DNA of 64,000 bases from Clostridiaceae bacterium (GCA_018383195.1 JAGZOP010000003.1:43601-107600), one strand, 5' to 3'; positions 1-7,998 are shown, numbered from the stretch's first letter. Made by a program: numbers and translations. The notes: generated by a model from the letters alone, not told the origin.

Positions 1-2
1 GG

Positions 3-746
3 AGCAAGAAAATGCCGGGCGCTACCTGTGGACAATGGGGGGTATGCGGCTCTGCCGCTTCGCTCGGCGCTGCACTTTCCATCCTGCATGGAACCGGTCC
101 GCTGAGCAGCGATGCATATTACAGGGATAATCTGCTGTATACCTCACAGGCGCTGCACCGTATTGCGGAAATCGGTGGTCCGCGCTGCTGTAAGCGCAAC
201 GCATTCTTGTCGATTCGGGAGGGAATCGACTTTGTGGAGGAGCATTACGGCATCAAGCTTCCAAAGAATGAAATTTACTGTACGTTTTCCAAAGAAAATG
301 CGCAGTGCATCGGAAACAGATGCCCGTTTTCAAAGGAAAAGCGTCCAAAACAATACAAGGTTGCGTTTGTTTGCGTGCACAATTCATGCCGCAGTCAGAT
401 TGCAGAAGCGCTTGGGCATCAGTTGGCATCCGATGTGTTTGAAAGTTATTCGGCGGGAACGGAGACCAAGTCGGAAATCAATCCGGATGCGGTACGGATT
501 ATGAAGCAGAAGTATGGTATTGATATGAATGTGCGGCAGCACCCGAAACTTCTTTCTGAGCTTCCGCCGGTAGATGTGGTCATCACCATGGGCTGTAATG
601 TGCAGTGTCCATCGTTGCCATGCACCTATCGTGCAGACTGGGGACTGCCCGATCCAACCAGCAAAGAGGATGCCGCGTTTTTGGATGTAATGCAGCAGAT
701 TGAGAATAAAGTTTTGGCACTTCGGGAAGAACTGAAGAACCTGTGA
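3..746 (+). CDS. DUF5714 / ArsC-type arsenate reductase fusion (5' end outside window)
   Basis: The C-terminal half is a low-molecular-weight phosphatase-fold arsenate reductase. It carries the P-loop CVHNSCRSQ (about residues 121-129 counted from the ATG at 12), the resolving-cysteine region MGCNVQC and the DWGLPDP acid loop. This class reduces arsenate to arsenite in the cytoplasm using thiols. The first ~110 residues are Cys-rich (GATCGQWGVCGSA, CCKRNAFLS, CIGNRCPF) and resemble the DUF5714 domain, whose role is unknown to me. The frame is open up to the window edge, and the conserved DUF5714 glycine/cysteine motif starts right at the ATG. The gene therefore probably begins upstream and ATG 12 is internal. 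No ars operon partner is visible. Confidence 0.75.
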   Translation, partial: SKKMPGATCGQWGVCGSAASLGAALSILHGTGPLSSDAYYRDNLLYTSQALHRIAEIGGPRCCKRNAFLSIREGIDFVEEHYGIKLPKNEIYCTFSKENAQCIGNRCPFSKEKRPKQYKVAFVCVHNSCRSQIAEALGHQLASDVFESYSAGTETKSEINPDAVRIMKQKYGIDMNVRQHPKLLSELPPVDVVITMGCNVQCPSLPCTYRADWGLPDPTSKEDAAFLDVMQQIENKVLALREELKNL

Positions 747-775
747 AGAATGGGCATTCGCGGTTAGCGGGTGTC

Positions 776-2086
776 CTATTCTTTTTTTCTGCGGAATGTA
801 GCGGTTGAGCGCCGGACTTCGGGCGCGAGCGTCCAAAGCCCGATGAGGTTCGGGAACAGCATCAGCGCTGCGGAGATGTCGCACAGCGTCAGCAGGTCGG
901 GGAGCGGCACGAGCGACGCGGCGGCAACCGAAATCACGGTTCCGACCGGATAAATGGCTCTAAGCAGCCGTCTGGCACGCAGGAAACGCAGGCAGGCAAG
1001 CCCGTAGAAGCTCCACCCGAACACGGTGGATACCGCGAGAAAGACGACCGTGACTGCGATAAAACCATAGGAAAACCGCCCGAAAATGCTTTCAAAGGCT
1101 GTGACCGTCATGGCAAGACCGCGCGCACCGCTTTCGTGCGCGCCGGTGACCAGAATAACAAGTGCGGTCGTCAGGCAAACCACAAATGTGTCCAGAAAGA
1201 CCTCGACCGCGCCGAGCAGCCCCTCCTCACAGGGGCGCGCGCCTGCTGTGCAGCCGTGCGCAATGGGCGCAGAGCCCATGCCGGCTTCATTGGAAAACAC
1301 CCCTTTGGAAAAGCCGTCCGCAATGGCGCGTGCGGTCAGCAGACCGAGGATGCCGCCGCCCGCTGCGAACGGCTCAGCTGCACCGTGCACGATGGAGAGC
1401 AGCGCATCTGGCAGGCGGTCGCGGTATCGAAACAAAACAGTGCCGCCGCCCGCGAGGTATAAAACCGTCATTGCCGGTACGAGCACTGCGGACGCGCGCG
1501 CAATGCGCTGCCCGCCGCCGCGGAGAATCGGGAGCAGCAGGAGGGCGGCGAGAATCCCGATCAAAAGCGGCGGTACAGGGAGAAGCGGGGAGACTGCCTC
1601 TGCGATGGCGCCGCCCTGCGCTGCCGCGCCGGTGCCGAGCGCTGCGCATGCACAGCATACCGCAAAGGCACGCCCGAGACCGGGAAGCTCAGCGCCGCGC
1701 GACAAATACACCATCGGTCCGCCGAGCGGTGCACCGTCCGAGATTTGATACCGCACTGCGAGCAGCAATTCGGCGTATTTGGTTGCCATGCCGAAAAAGG
1801 CGGCAATCAGCATGTAAAAGACCGCACCCGGTCCGCCGAGCGTGATCGCAATGGCGACACCGGCGAGATTGCCGACCCCGAGCGTGCCGCCGAGCGAGGT
1901 ACACAGCGCCTGCCATGGGGAAATCCCGCCCGTTCCGGCGGTACGGCGGCGCTGCCGCAAAAGCTGCGGCAGACACCAGAATTGTACAAACCGTGTTTGC
2001 CATGTGAGGTATGCGCCGGTTGCAAGGAGAAACAGTACGGTAAATGGTCCCCAAAGGGTATAGCGGATGCGGGAAAGCAGTTCCAT
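776..2086 (-). CDS. Sodium:alanine/glycine symporter (AGCS family)
   Basis: A 436-residue polytopic membrane protein with the AGCS signature region GGTLGVGNLAGVAIAITLGGPGAVFYM near residues 65-95 and FSNEAGMGSAPIAHG near 265. Members of this family import alanine or glycine with Na+ across the cytoplasmic membrane. Length and about ten hydrophobic segments fit the family. The start is supported by AGGAGGT seven bases upstream of ATG 2086. The gene is divergent from tadA, with about 110 bp between the starts. Its 3' end faces the arsenate reductase gene with about 30 bp between the two stop codons. Substrate choice between alanine and glycine cannot be read from the sequence. Confidence 0.88.
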   Translation of the reverse strand: MELLSRIRYTLWGPFTVLFLLATGAYLTWQTRFVQFWCLPQLLRQRRRTAGTGGISPWQALCTSLGGTLGVGNLAGVAIAITLGGPGAVFYMLIAAFFGMATKYAELLLAVRYQISDGAPLGGPMVYLSRGAELPGLGRAFAVCCACAALGTGAAAQGGAIAEAVSPLLPVPPLLIGILAALLLLPILRGGGQRIARASAVLVPAMTVLYLAGGGTVLFRYRDRLPDALLSIVHGAAEPFAAGGGILGLLTARAIADGFSKGVFSNEAGMGSAPIAHGCTAGARPCEEGLLGAVEVFLDTFVVCLTTALVILVTGAHESGARGLAMTVTAFESIFGRFSYGFIAVTVVFLAVSTVFGWSFYGLACLRFLRARRLLRAIYPVGTVISVAAASLVPLPDLLTLCDISAALMLFPNLIGLWTLAPEVRRSTATFRRKKE

Positions 2087-2145
2087 GGTTCAGACCTCCT
2101 GTCGTATTGTTTTATGCGGACAGGCGGGCAAACAGAACCGGAGGT

Positions 2146-2174
2146 TTGCAAATAAAGGGGCAGTATGCTATACT
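2146..2174 (+). promoter_or_regulatory. tadA promoter
   Basis: TTGCAA (2146-2151) and TATACT (2169-2174) are separated by 17 bases. The pair lies 25 bp before the GTG start of tadA. Confidence 0.65.
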
Positions 2175-2198
2175 GAGGAACACAAAGGGGGCGTTTTC

Positions 2199-2723
2199 GT
2201 GACCGAACAGGAAAAATATATGAAGGCTGCGCTGAAACTTGCGCGCAAGGCGGCGGATGAGGGCGAGGTGCCGGTCGGAGCAGTCGTAGTGTGCGATGGA
2301 AAGATCGTCGGACGGGGACGCAACCGCCGCGAGACCAAAAAGAACGCCCTGTGCCATGCGGAGATTGAGGCAATCCACAAGGCGTGCAAAAAGCTGGGCG
2401 GCTGGCGTTTGCATCGCTGCGACCTGTATGTGACGCTCGAGCCATGCCCGATGTGTACAGGCGCGATCATCAACAGCCGTATCAAGACGCTGTATTACGG
2501 CGCACCGGACCCCAAAGCGGGTTCGTGCGGTACGCTCGTGAACCTATTTGACGTGGCATATAACCATAAACCCGAGGTGGTCGCAGGACTGCTCGAAGAG
2601 GAGTGCGCGGAAACGCTGCGCACCTTTTTCCGCGCACTGCGCGCCCGGAAAAAGGCGGAAAAGCTGAAAAGAGCCGCAGAAACGGCGGAACTGCCGGAAA
2701 AGCTGAATATGGAAGCTGAATGA
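2199..2723 (+). CDS. tadA: tRNA-specific adenosine deaminase TadA
   Basis: TadA deaminates A34 to inosine in tRNA-Arg(ACG). The zinc-site motifs are present: HAE in CHAEIEAIHKA and PCPMCTGAII, the classic PCxxC. I chose the GTG at 2199 (VTEQEKYMKAALKLARKA), which matches the usual family N-terminus and has AAAGGGGG 7 bases upstream. An ATG 44 codons further upstream would lie before the promoter. The result is 174 residues, slightly long because of a Lys/Glu-rich C-terminal tail (ARKKAEKLKRAAETAELPEK). A perfect hairpin terminator follows at once. Confidence 0.93.
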   Translation: MTEQEKYMKAALKLARKAADEGEVPVGAVVVCDGKIVGRGRNRRETKKNALCHAEIEAIHKACKKLGGWRLHRCDLYVTLEPCPMCTGAIINSRIKTLYYGAPDPKAGSCGTLVNLFDVAYNHKPEVVAGLLEEECAETLRTFFRALRARKKAEKLKRAAETAELPEKLNMEAE

Positions 2724-2760
2724 AAATGGCGCAGCCGGTACGAGGCTGCGCCATTTCTTT
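2724..2760. terminator. Bidirectional terminator between tadA and the TraX-family gene
   Basis: A 13-bp stem (AAATGGCGCAGCC / GGCTGCGCCATTT, 2724-2756) has A-rich and T-rich flanks. It serves both convergent genes. Confidence 0.85.
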
Positions 2761-3516
2761 TCAAAACATGGGAAGGATAATATAGATATTGATGAGCGAA
2801 AACAACAGGAGATGCGCCGGATAAAAGACATAGAAAAAATACTTCATCCGAAGGCCGCGTGTTCCGTTATAGCGGCTGATGAGGAGCAGAGAGGCTGCTG
2901 CGGTGATAAAATAGGGGTCGAAAATCCCGGACAAGGAGAAATCGAGTCCACTGAGATACATTACCGTAAGCGCCAGCCCATATTTGATTGCCGGACGGTC
3001 ACGGAACAGGTAAAACACCGCAATCAGACCGATGCCGTAATACCAGCCGTCCAGATTGCAGAAATACGACAGAACCGCAGCGGCACAGACAATGCCGAGT
3101 GTGGCGGGAACGGAGTTTTGGTATTTTTGGAGCAGCGTGAGGACAAGCAGACCGAGCAGCAGGGAAAACAGGACGTTTTGCTGCGCAAGGCTGAAGATTG
3201 TTCCGGCGTTTGCAAAATCATAAACCGGCTCGGAAAGGACTGCGAATGCGGCAAGGTTCCAAGCATATTTTTTGAGATTGCGCGTGTGAAGAAACCCTTC
3301 CACAAGCAGAAAACAAAAAATAGGGAATGCAATTCTGCCGATGATATGGCAGAGATCGGCTGCTTGCAAAAGCAGTTCAAATTGCCGGTCGCTGAAAGTG
3401 GAATAAGGTGCGTTGAGAATGATGCCGTTTTTCAGGATGATCTGCCCAAAGTGGTCAAGAACCATGGCGATGACGGCGATGACCTTTAAAGCGCTGCCCG
3501 TCAGAGATCTTTTCAT
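2761..3516 (-). CDS. TraX family membrane protein
   Basis: About 251 residues with eight or so hydrophobic segments. The N-terminal signature SGxxLKVIAVIAMVLDHFG is typical of the TraX/acyltransferase-like family; TraX of the F plasmid acetylates pilin. Chromosomal Firmicute homologues have no established substrate. I prefer ATG 3516 (MKRSLTGSALKV), which fits the family N-terminus. An alternative GTG at 3534 overlaps the stop codon of the upstream ttcA-type gene (GTGA), which suggests translational coupling. The two genes form a minus-strand pair. Confidence 0.78.
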   Translation of the reverse strand: MKRSLTGSALKVIAVIAMVLDHFGQIILKNGIILNAPYSTFSDRQFELLLQAADLCHIIGRIAFPIFCFLLVEGFLHTRNLKKYAWNLAAFAVLSEPVYDFANAGTIFSLAQQNVLFSLLLGLLVLTLLQKYQNSVPATLGIVCAAAVLSYFCNLDGWYYGIGLIAVFYLFRDRPAIKYGLALTVMYLSGLDFSLSGIFDPYFITAAASLLLISRYNGTRGLRMKYFFYVFYPAHLLLFSLINIYIILPMF

Positions 3517-3530
3517 GGGATTGCCCGCTT

Positions 3531-4259
3531 TCACTTATAGCGGGTGCGGTCGGGTGCCCAACCGTCGAGCGGGTAGCGCTGCATGGCGCCGAACACCTTG
3601 TCGCGTACCCCGGGGAACTGCTTTTCCAGATCGCGCAGCAGGGTTTTGACCTCCTCGCGCTTAGTGCTGCCGTCCGCCGGGCAGGGATTGTGCACAATGG
3701 GGAGTCCCTGCCGCCGGGCAAACGAGCGGACGTAATACTCAGGTACATAGAGCAGCGGGCGGATAAGCGTTACGCCCTTGCGGTCGAGGAAGGTGACCGG
3801 CTTGAAGCACGAGATGCGTCCCTCATAAAAGAGCGAGAGCATATAGGTCTCTACCACATCGTCGAAGTGATGCCCGAGTGCGACTTTTTTGCAGCCTGCG
3901 GCAAGCGCGGCTTCATGCAGCGCGCCGCGGCGCAGTTTGGCACACAGCGAGCACGGGTTTTCCTCCTTGCGGATGTCGAACACGATTTGCTTGATCTGGG
4001 TCGGAATCCGGATGTATTCCACGTTCAGGCGTTCACACAGCGCTGCAACCGGAGAAAAGTCCATTTCTTCATAACCCATTTCGAGCGTGATGGCGACGAC
4101 TTCATACTTTTTGGGGTAAAACCGGCGCAGCTCTGCGAGCGCGATGAGCAAAGTGAGCGAATCCTTGCCGCCCGAGACTCCGACTGCAATGCGGTCGCCG
4201 TCTTCAATCATATGGTAATGGTCCACCGCGCGGCGGACGTATGAGAGCATTTTCTGCAT
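3531..4259 (-). CDS. ttcA: TtcA-family tRNA 2-thiolation ATPase
   Basis: An N-type ATP pyrophosphatase with the PP-loop SGGKDS at residues 29-34 and an iron-sulfur type CxxC (PCSLCAKLRRGAL). TtcA enzymes adenylate and thiolate C32 of certain tRNAs using a 4Fe-4S cluster. A third cysteine lies in the C-terminal HNPCPADGSTKRE segment. The start at 4259 (MQKMLSYVRRAVDHY) has GGAGGAA six bases upstream. The long upstream open frame is AT-rich and non-conserved and was discarded. At 242 residues it is shorter than E. coli TtcA, as is usual for Firmicute homologues. The exact tRNA target is an inference. Confidence 0.82.
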   Translation of the reverse strand: MQKMLSYVRRAVDHYHMIEDGDRIAVGVSGGKDSLTLLIALAELRRFYPKKYEVVAITLEMGYEEMDFSPVAALCERLNVEYIRIPTQIKQIVFDIRKEENPCSLCAKLRRGALHEAALAAGCKKVALGHHFDDVVETYMLSLFYEGRISCFKPVTFLDRKGVTLIRPLLYVPEYYVRSFARRQGLPIVHNPCPADGSTKREEVKTLLRDLEKQFPGVRDKVFGAMQRYPLDGWAPDRTRYK

Positions 4260-4425
4260 GAATGTTCCTCCATGAAAGCTTGTATCTGTATCATATATAG
4301 CAGAAAAGTAAGAAAAGCGCAAATAAAAAATTTGAAATTGAAAGTGAGAAAACAAGAGATAACAAGAGAATAATAGAGAATAAAAGAGTTCTATTGTGGG
4401 TGAGAGAAAATATATAAAAAAGCGA

Positions 4426-4454
4426 TTGACATTCAAAAAAGGTTGTGGTTTAAT
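4426..4454 (+). promoter_or_regulatory. rplM-rpsI promoter
   Basis: TTGACA (4426-4431), 17 bases, then TTTAAT (4449-4454). The region is AT-rich upstream, consistent with a strong ribosomal-protein promoter. Confidence 0.75.
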
Positions 4455-4460
4455 AAGTAA

Positions 4461-4526
4461 GGCTCAAATGAGCCGTTTTCAGATTGTGAATCGTTAGATT
4501 TAAAATATAATGGAGGAAAACGCACT
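4461..4526 (+). promoter_or_regulatory. rplM 5' leader (candidate L13 autoregulatory leader)
   Basis: The transcript would begin near a short hairpin, GGCTC-AAAT-GAGCC (4461-4474), followed by about 50 nt up to the GGAGG of rplM. Firmicutes are known to carry an L13 leader RNA at this place. The hairpin fits that idea, but the match to the family was not computed. Confidence 0.4.
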
Positions 4527-4955
4527 ATGTCTACTTTTATGGCAAAGGCAGAGACCACTGACCGCAAGTGGTATGTTCTCGACGCTGCCGGCAAGCCGCT
4601 CGGCCGCACTGCTGCGACCGCTGCGATGCTTCTGCGCGGTAAGCACAAGCCGGAGTTCACCCCGCATGTTGACGGCGGCGACTTCGTAATCATCATCAAC
4701 GCTGAGAAGGCAATTCTGACCGGCAAGAAGCTGGAGCAGAAGTATTACCGTCATCACTCCGGTTGGGTTGGCGGTCTGAAGGAAGTTCAGTACCGTACCC
4801 TGATGGCTGAGAAGCCGGAGATGGCAATGCAGCTGGCTGTTAAGGGCATGCTGCCGAAGAATAGCATCGGCCGTCAGTCCGCTACCCGTCTGAAGATCTT
4901 CAAGGGCGCTGAGCACAATCATGCAGCTCAGATGCCGGAAGCTTGGGACAAGTAA
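4527..4955 (+). CDS. rplM: 50S ribosomal protein L13
   Basis: 142 residues. The family landmarks WYVLDAAGKPLGRTAA, GDFVIIINAEK, YYRHHSGWVGGLK and GMLPKNSIGRQ are all present. L13 is an early-assembly protein of the large subunit. ATG 4527 follows TGGAGGA. The gene is cotranscribed with rpsI, 23 bp downstream, the universal bacterial arrangement. Confidence 0.98.
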   Translation: MSTFMAKAETTDRKWYVLDAAGKPLGRTAATAAMLLRGKHKPEFTPHVDGGDFVIIINAEKAILTGKKLEQKYYRHHSGWVGGLKEVQYRTLMAEKPEMAMQLAVKGMLPKNSIGRQSATRLKIFKGAEHNHAAQMPEAWDK

Positions 4956-4978
4956 TTCTTGTAAGGAGGAAATAATCA

Positions 4979-5386
4979 ATGTATACGCCTAAGAAAGCAT
5001 ATTTCTACGGTACCGGCAGAAGAAAGTCCTCTGTTGCAAGAGTTCGTCTGTTCCCGGGCGGTACCGGTGAGATCAAGATCAACAACCGTACCATCGACAA
5101 CTACTTCGGTCTGGATACTCTGAAGCTGATCGTTCGTCAGCCGCTGGAGGCTACCAACACCACCGATAAGTTCGACATCGAGTGCACTGTAACCGGCGGC
5201 GGCTTCACTGGCCAGGCTGGTGCAATCCGTCATGGTATCGCACGTGCTCTGCTGCAGGCAGATACCGACGCTTATCGTGCAACCCTGAAGGCTGCGGGCT
5301 TCCTGACCCGTGACCCGCGCATGAAGGAGCGTAAGAAGTACGGTCTCAAGGCTGCACGTCGTGCACCCCAGTTCTCCAAGCGCTAA
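4979..5386 (+). CDS. rpsI: 30S ribosomal protein S9
   Basis: 135 residues with the S9 landmarks YGTGRRKSSVARV, GGGFTGQAGAIRHGIARAL and the basic tail KKYGLKAARRAPQFSKR, whose last residues contact P-site tRNA. AAGGAGG lies upstream of ATG 4979. The final codons (TTC TCC AAG CGC TAA) form the left attachment site of the element downstream. The last bases of this gene may therefore be supplied by the element, but the reading frame is intact. Confidence 0.98.
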   Translation: MYTPKKAYFYGTGRRKSSVARVRLFPGGTGEIKINNRTIDNYFGLDTLKLIVRQPLEATNTTDKFDIECTVTGGGFTGQAGAIRHGIARALLQADTDAYRATLKAAGFLTRDPRMKERKKYGLKAARRAPQFSKR

Positions 5387-5389
5387 TCT
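5370..5389 (+). other. attL: element/rpsI junction
   Basis: AGTTCTCCAAGCGCTAATCT matches AGTTCAGCAAGCGCTAATTT at 20755-20774 in 17 of 20 positions, with an identical 11-bp core CAAGCGCTAAT at 5377-5387. Both copies read Phe-Ser-Lys-Arg-stop in the rpsI frame, using different serine codons. The integrase gene lies next to this end, as expected for an attachment site. Confidence 0.75.
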
Positions 5390-5507
5390 CACTTACCCAA
5401 GAGATAATTTCCACTGCTTCTCAGTACGTCTTTGGACGCTGTTTTGCAGAAAATTGGATGGTTTTGGAGTTGTGAGAGTTCCTCAGAAGTGTTCCGTTTT
5501 ACTCCGT

Positions 5508-5540
5508 AAGGAGCAAGCAAGGAGCACACAAGGAACAAGA
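5508..5540 (+). repeat. Three 11-bp tandem AAGGAgCA repeats at the left end
   Basis: AAGGAGCAAGC, AAGGAGCACAC and AAGGAACAAGA run head to tail. AAGGAGCAAAA recurs at 20609-20619 near the other end. Placement inside both ends of the element suggests integrase arm-type sites, as in Tn916-like elements. This is inference. Confidence 0.45.
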
Positions 5541-5567
5541 ATCGCAAGCGAAAACAAAAGCCTTATG

Positions 5568-5610
5568 AAGCAGGAGATCGTTCCGCAAGGAGCGTATCTC
5601 CTGCTTTTTT
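5568..5610 (+). terminator. Terminator inside the left end of the element
   Basis: An 11-bp stem (AAGCAGGAGAT / ATCTCCTGCTT) is followed by a T run. It would end rplM-rpsI transcription before the integrase, replacing the displaced native terminator at 20784. Confidence 0.75.
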
Positions 5611-5637
5611 GTGCTGCACGGCTTTTCCTTCTTCCTT

Positions 5638-6690
5638 TTAGATCTTGTTGATTGCCTCCACCAGTGTTTCAATATCCAGGTGGGTATAGACACGTTCAGT
5701 GAGCGTCATGGCACCGGAGTGTCCCACAATCTTCTTGATCATGGTTTGGTCTACATGGGCCTCTGTCAGCATGGAGATGCAGGTATGCCGGGTGCAGTGT
5801 GGCGTCTGGTCATATCCAAGCTGTTCCATCAGGGGTGTGAAGTAACTGTCGTAGTAGTTCCTGTAATCAAAGTGCTTTTGATCCGGCGTGTGGAGCAGAT
5901 ATTCACACTGAGAACCTTCGTACCACGCTTTATAGAATGGCAGCACCTTGTCGGCAATAGGAACTTTCCGTAGGCCGTTTTCGGTTTTGCTGGCAATCAC
6001 ATCAAAGTACTGTTCTTCCAGATGTACGTTTTCCTTCTTCAAGTCGAGGAACTCCGAGATGCGGCAGCCGTTGTAGATCAGCATCAGCACGATCTGATAG
6101 TACGGGTCCTCTGCAAGCTCCCACAGGCGGGCGATCTGCTCCTTTGTGAACTTGTTCCGGTCACGCTTGTTGGGGTTCTTATCCTTGTACCGGCTCAAAT
6201 CCACAAACTCGGAATAATCCTTGTTGCAGATGTCGTTTTTCATGGCGTAGGCATACAGCTGGTTGAACAGCCCCTTGAGTTTTTTCAGGGTGGGGTAATT
6301 CTTCCCGCAGGTGTCCACCACAAATTGAAGATCCATCAGCCGAATATCCCGAAATACCTTGTTGTAAAGTGTTCCGCATACCCGATAGGACGCCTCATAG
6401 CCTTTTACATTTGACTTAGAGATGGTGGGAAACTTCTCCTTTGACCAGCGTTCATAGACCTCCTGGAAGGTGGCCTTGGATGCCTTGATGTCAAAGGGAT
6501 TGTTGTTGTACTCTGCCAGCATTTGCAGCCCCTCTGCTCTGGTTGCCGCATAGCCGATGGTGATTTGCTCCTGAACGGTTTTCCCTGTTTCAGGATTGAC
6601 GTGCCACCCTACCGTTTTCCTCACTGCATAGGGCCTTCTTCGCTTTCCGGACATTTTCTTGACGCTTCCATATCCGTTGGGTAATCTCAA
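5638..6690 (-). CDS. int: Tyrosine recombinase/integrase
   Basis: 350 residues. The N-terminal AP2-like arm-binding segment (NGYGSVKKMSGKRRRPYAVRK) is followed by a SAM-like core-binding domain around 65-160. The catalytic domain contains the Arg in NGCRISE, HCTRHT, GHSG and the nucleophile Tyr in RVYTHLD. It would catalyse integration into and excision from rpsI. The start is a TTG at 6690 with AAGGAAG upstream. No ATG precedes the conserved N-terminus. The gene reads toward the element's left end, and its 3' end lies 250 bp from attL. Confidence 0.93.
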   Translation of the reverse strand: MRLPNGYGSVKKMSGKRRRPYAVRKTVGWHVNPETGKTVQEQITIGYAATRAEGLQMLAEYNNNPFDIKASKATFQEVYERWSKEKFPTISKSNVKGYEASYRVCGTLYNKVFRDIRLMDLQFVVDTCGKNYPTLKKLKGLFNQLYAYAMKNDICNKDYSEFVDLSRYKDKNPNKRDRNKFTKEQIARLWELAEDPYYQIVLMLIYNGCRISEFLDLKKENVHLEEQYFDVIASKTENGLRKVPIADKVLPFYKAWYEGSQCEYLLHTPDQKHFDYRNYYDSYFTPLMEQLGYDQTPHCTRHTCISMLTEAHVDQTMIKKIVGHSGAMTLTERVYTHLDIETLVEAINKI

Positions 6691-6757
6691 AAAATCTCAA
6701 ACTTCCTTTCTCCCAGCGTTTGAATTCAATTTGATAAAGGGTATGCAACACCCTCTG

Positions 6758-7384
6758 TTACTCCTGGTCGCCGTTTTCCTCGGCGGCCTTTTTCATTTTC
6801 TCCAGCATCTGCCGATCCAGTTCGTTGCGCCGCTGAATGCGCTCCAAATCGGAGAGAACTTCCACTTCCTTGTCCTGCAACTTGGCATCTGCGTAGTAGG
6901 CCAGTTCCTTTTCAATCCAGCGGTCAAAGGATTCCTGATCGGTCCAATAGGTTTCCAGCTTTTCACGTTCGTCCCGGAACTCTTCCAAAATCAGACACAG
7001 GGAATCATTCATCTCTGCAGAGTGGTCATTTCCTTTGAATTTCAGGGAGCAGGACCATTCTTCGCTGTGGGGTGGGCGCTGGACATCGATCTCGAACCGG
7101 ATACCGGCCTTCTTGTTTAATTGGTAAAGAACCGCAATCACATCAGACAGGCTGTCCAACTGGATTTCAGGTTTCTGGTAGCCAATCAGGTCTGCTGGAG
7201 ATATGTTTAAGATTTTGGCGATGGCATTGATCATCGCTATGGATGGCTCAATTTCACCGCTTTCGTATTTTTGAACTGTGCGCATTGTCTTGTCCAGACG
7301 CTGTGCCAGCTCTGTTTGGCTCAAGTGAGCGGCCTTGCGGGCTGCCTTGATTCTCTCGCCAATTTCGGCTGGGTTACTGTGCAT
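6758..7384 (-). CDS. XRE-family repressor of the element
   Basis: 208 residues. A helix-turn-helix domain at about residues 5-60 (ERIKAARKAAHLSQTELAQRLDKTMRTVQKYESG) is followed by a region with no family I recognise and a Lys/Glu-rich C-terminus (QRRNELDRQMLEKMKKAAEEN). I chose ATG 7384 because GAGGTG lies six bases before it, while the nearer ATG 7390 touches the ribosome site. The gene is divergent from xis and flanked by two TnCGAA-type palindromes, so it most likely represses xis and the downstream genes and controls itself. Confidence 0.85.
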   Translation of the reverse strand: MHSNPAEIGERIKAARKAAHLSQTELAQRLDKTMRTVQKYESGEIEPSIAMINAIAKILNISPADLIGYQKPEIQLDSLSDVIAVLYQLNKKAGIRFEIDVQRPPHSEEWSCSLKFKGNDHSAEMNDSLCLILEEFRDEREKLETYWTDQESFDRWIEKELAYYADAKLQDKEVEVLSDLERIQRRNELDRQMLEKMKKAAEENGDQE

Positions 7385-7402
7385 TGTCATCACCTCGCTT
7401 GT

Positions 7403-7431
7403 ATTGTAACACGAAGTAGTGCGAATTACAA
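7403..7431 (-). promoter_or_regulatory. Repressor gene promoter
   Basis: On the minus strand, TTGTAA (7431-7426), 17 bases, then TACAAT (7408-7403). It lies about 20 bp before the repressor start. Confidence 0.65.
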
Positions 7432-7439
7432 GGTCGTAA

Positions 7440-7458
7440 TGCGAATAATTTTTTCGCA
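7440..7458. promoter_or_regulatory. Operator 1 of the int/xis switch
   Basis: TGCGAA-N7-TTCGCA lies between the divergent promoters. The layout is the same 6-7-6 as operator 2. Confidence 0.6.
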
Positions 7459-7465
7459 TTTAGTG

Positions 7466-7494
7466 TTGACAAGCAGTCTTGAATGGCTTATAAT
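7466..7494 (+). promoter_or_regulatory. xis promoter
   Basis: A perfect consensus pair, TTGACA (7466-7471) and TATAAT (7489-7494), spaced by 17 bases. Such a strong promoter needs repression, which fits the flanking operators. Confidence 0.85.
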
Positions 7495-7499
7495 CAAAA

Positions 7500-7518
7500 T
7501 ACGAACTAATAATTCGTA
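7500..7518. promoter_or_regulatory. Operator 2 of the int/xis switch
   Basis: TACGAA-N7-TTCGTA sits over the xis transcription start and shares its layout with operator 1. Confidence 0.6.
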
Positions 7519-7543
7519 TATCGGCAACATGGAGGTCATTCAC

Positions 7544-7777
7544 ATGGAGAAGAAAGTTTATGTCGAACTCCCGCCCTTCACCGGACGCAATGTCCCCATC
7601 ACCGAGATTGCAGCCGCCATGCACAAGGATGCCCAGTATGTGCGCATTGGTTTGCAGCAGGGAATCCTGAAATTCGGCTATGCGATCAAGCTGGAAAACT
7701 CCAACGAGTACAACTACTACTGCCCTGACAGAAAGGTGTGGGAGGAAATTGGATACTTCCAGCCGGAAACCGCATAA
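7544..7777 (+). CDS. Excisionase-like small DNA-binding protein
   Basis: 77 residues. The core PITEIAAAMHKDAQYVRIGLQQGILKFGYAIKL reads like the winged-helix excisionase/MerR-type fold common in Clostridial ICEs. The tyrosine-rich tail ends EIGYFQPETA. GGAGGT ends seven bases before ATG 7544. It is the first gene after the repressor-controlled consensus promoter and divergent from repressor and integrase, the usual place for xis. It probably steers the integrase toward excision; this is inference from position and fold. Confidence 0.7.
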   Translation: MEKKVYVELPPFTGRNVPITEIAAAMHKDAQYVRIGLQQGILKFGYAIKLENSNEYNYYCPDRKVWEEIGYFQPETA

Positions 7778-7998
7778 AAAAAGAGCCCTCATCCTGGCAG
7801 ATGAGAACTCTTGGCGGACAGTACAAACGGCAGCTGCCGTGTGACTATCACTCAGCAAGGATATTATAACACGACAGCTGCCAAATTCAACAATTATTTA
7901 AAGAGGAACAGAATTTGACAGCTTTACCAGACAGCATCATATAAAATGGTCTGTTCTGCTGCTGGAAGTACGAGGAACGGAATGGGAGGAAAACGAAG

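Noticed and set aside
4260..4436. N-terminal extension of the ttcA-type gene
   Set aside because: The extra 59 residues are AT-rich and hydrophobic, unlike the family. GGAGGAA fits ATG 4259.
7789..7835. Hairpins after xis as a terminator
   Set aside because: The stem has an internal loop and no T run follows. Transcription from the xis promoter probably continues into the primase gene.
7915..7945. TTGACA...TATAAA as a promoter for the primase gene
   Set aside because: Spacing is 19 bases, and the TTG is better explained as the original start codon of the primase, with AGAGGA before it.
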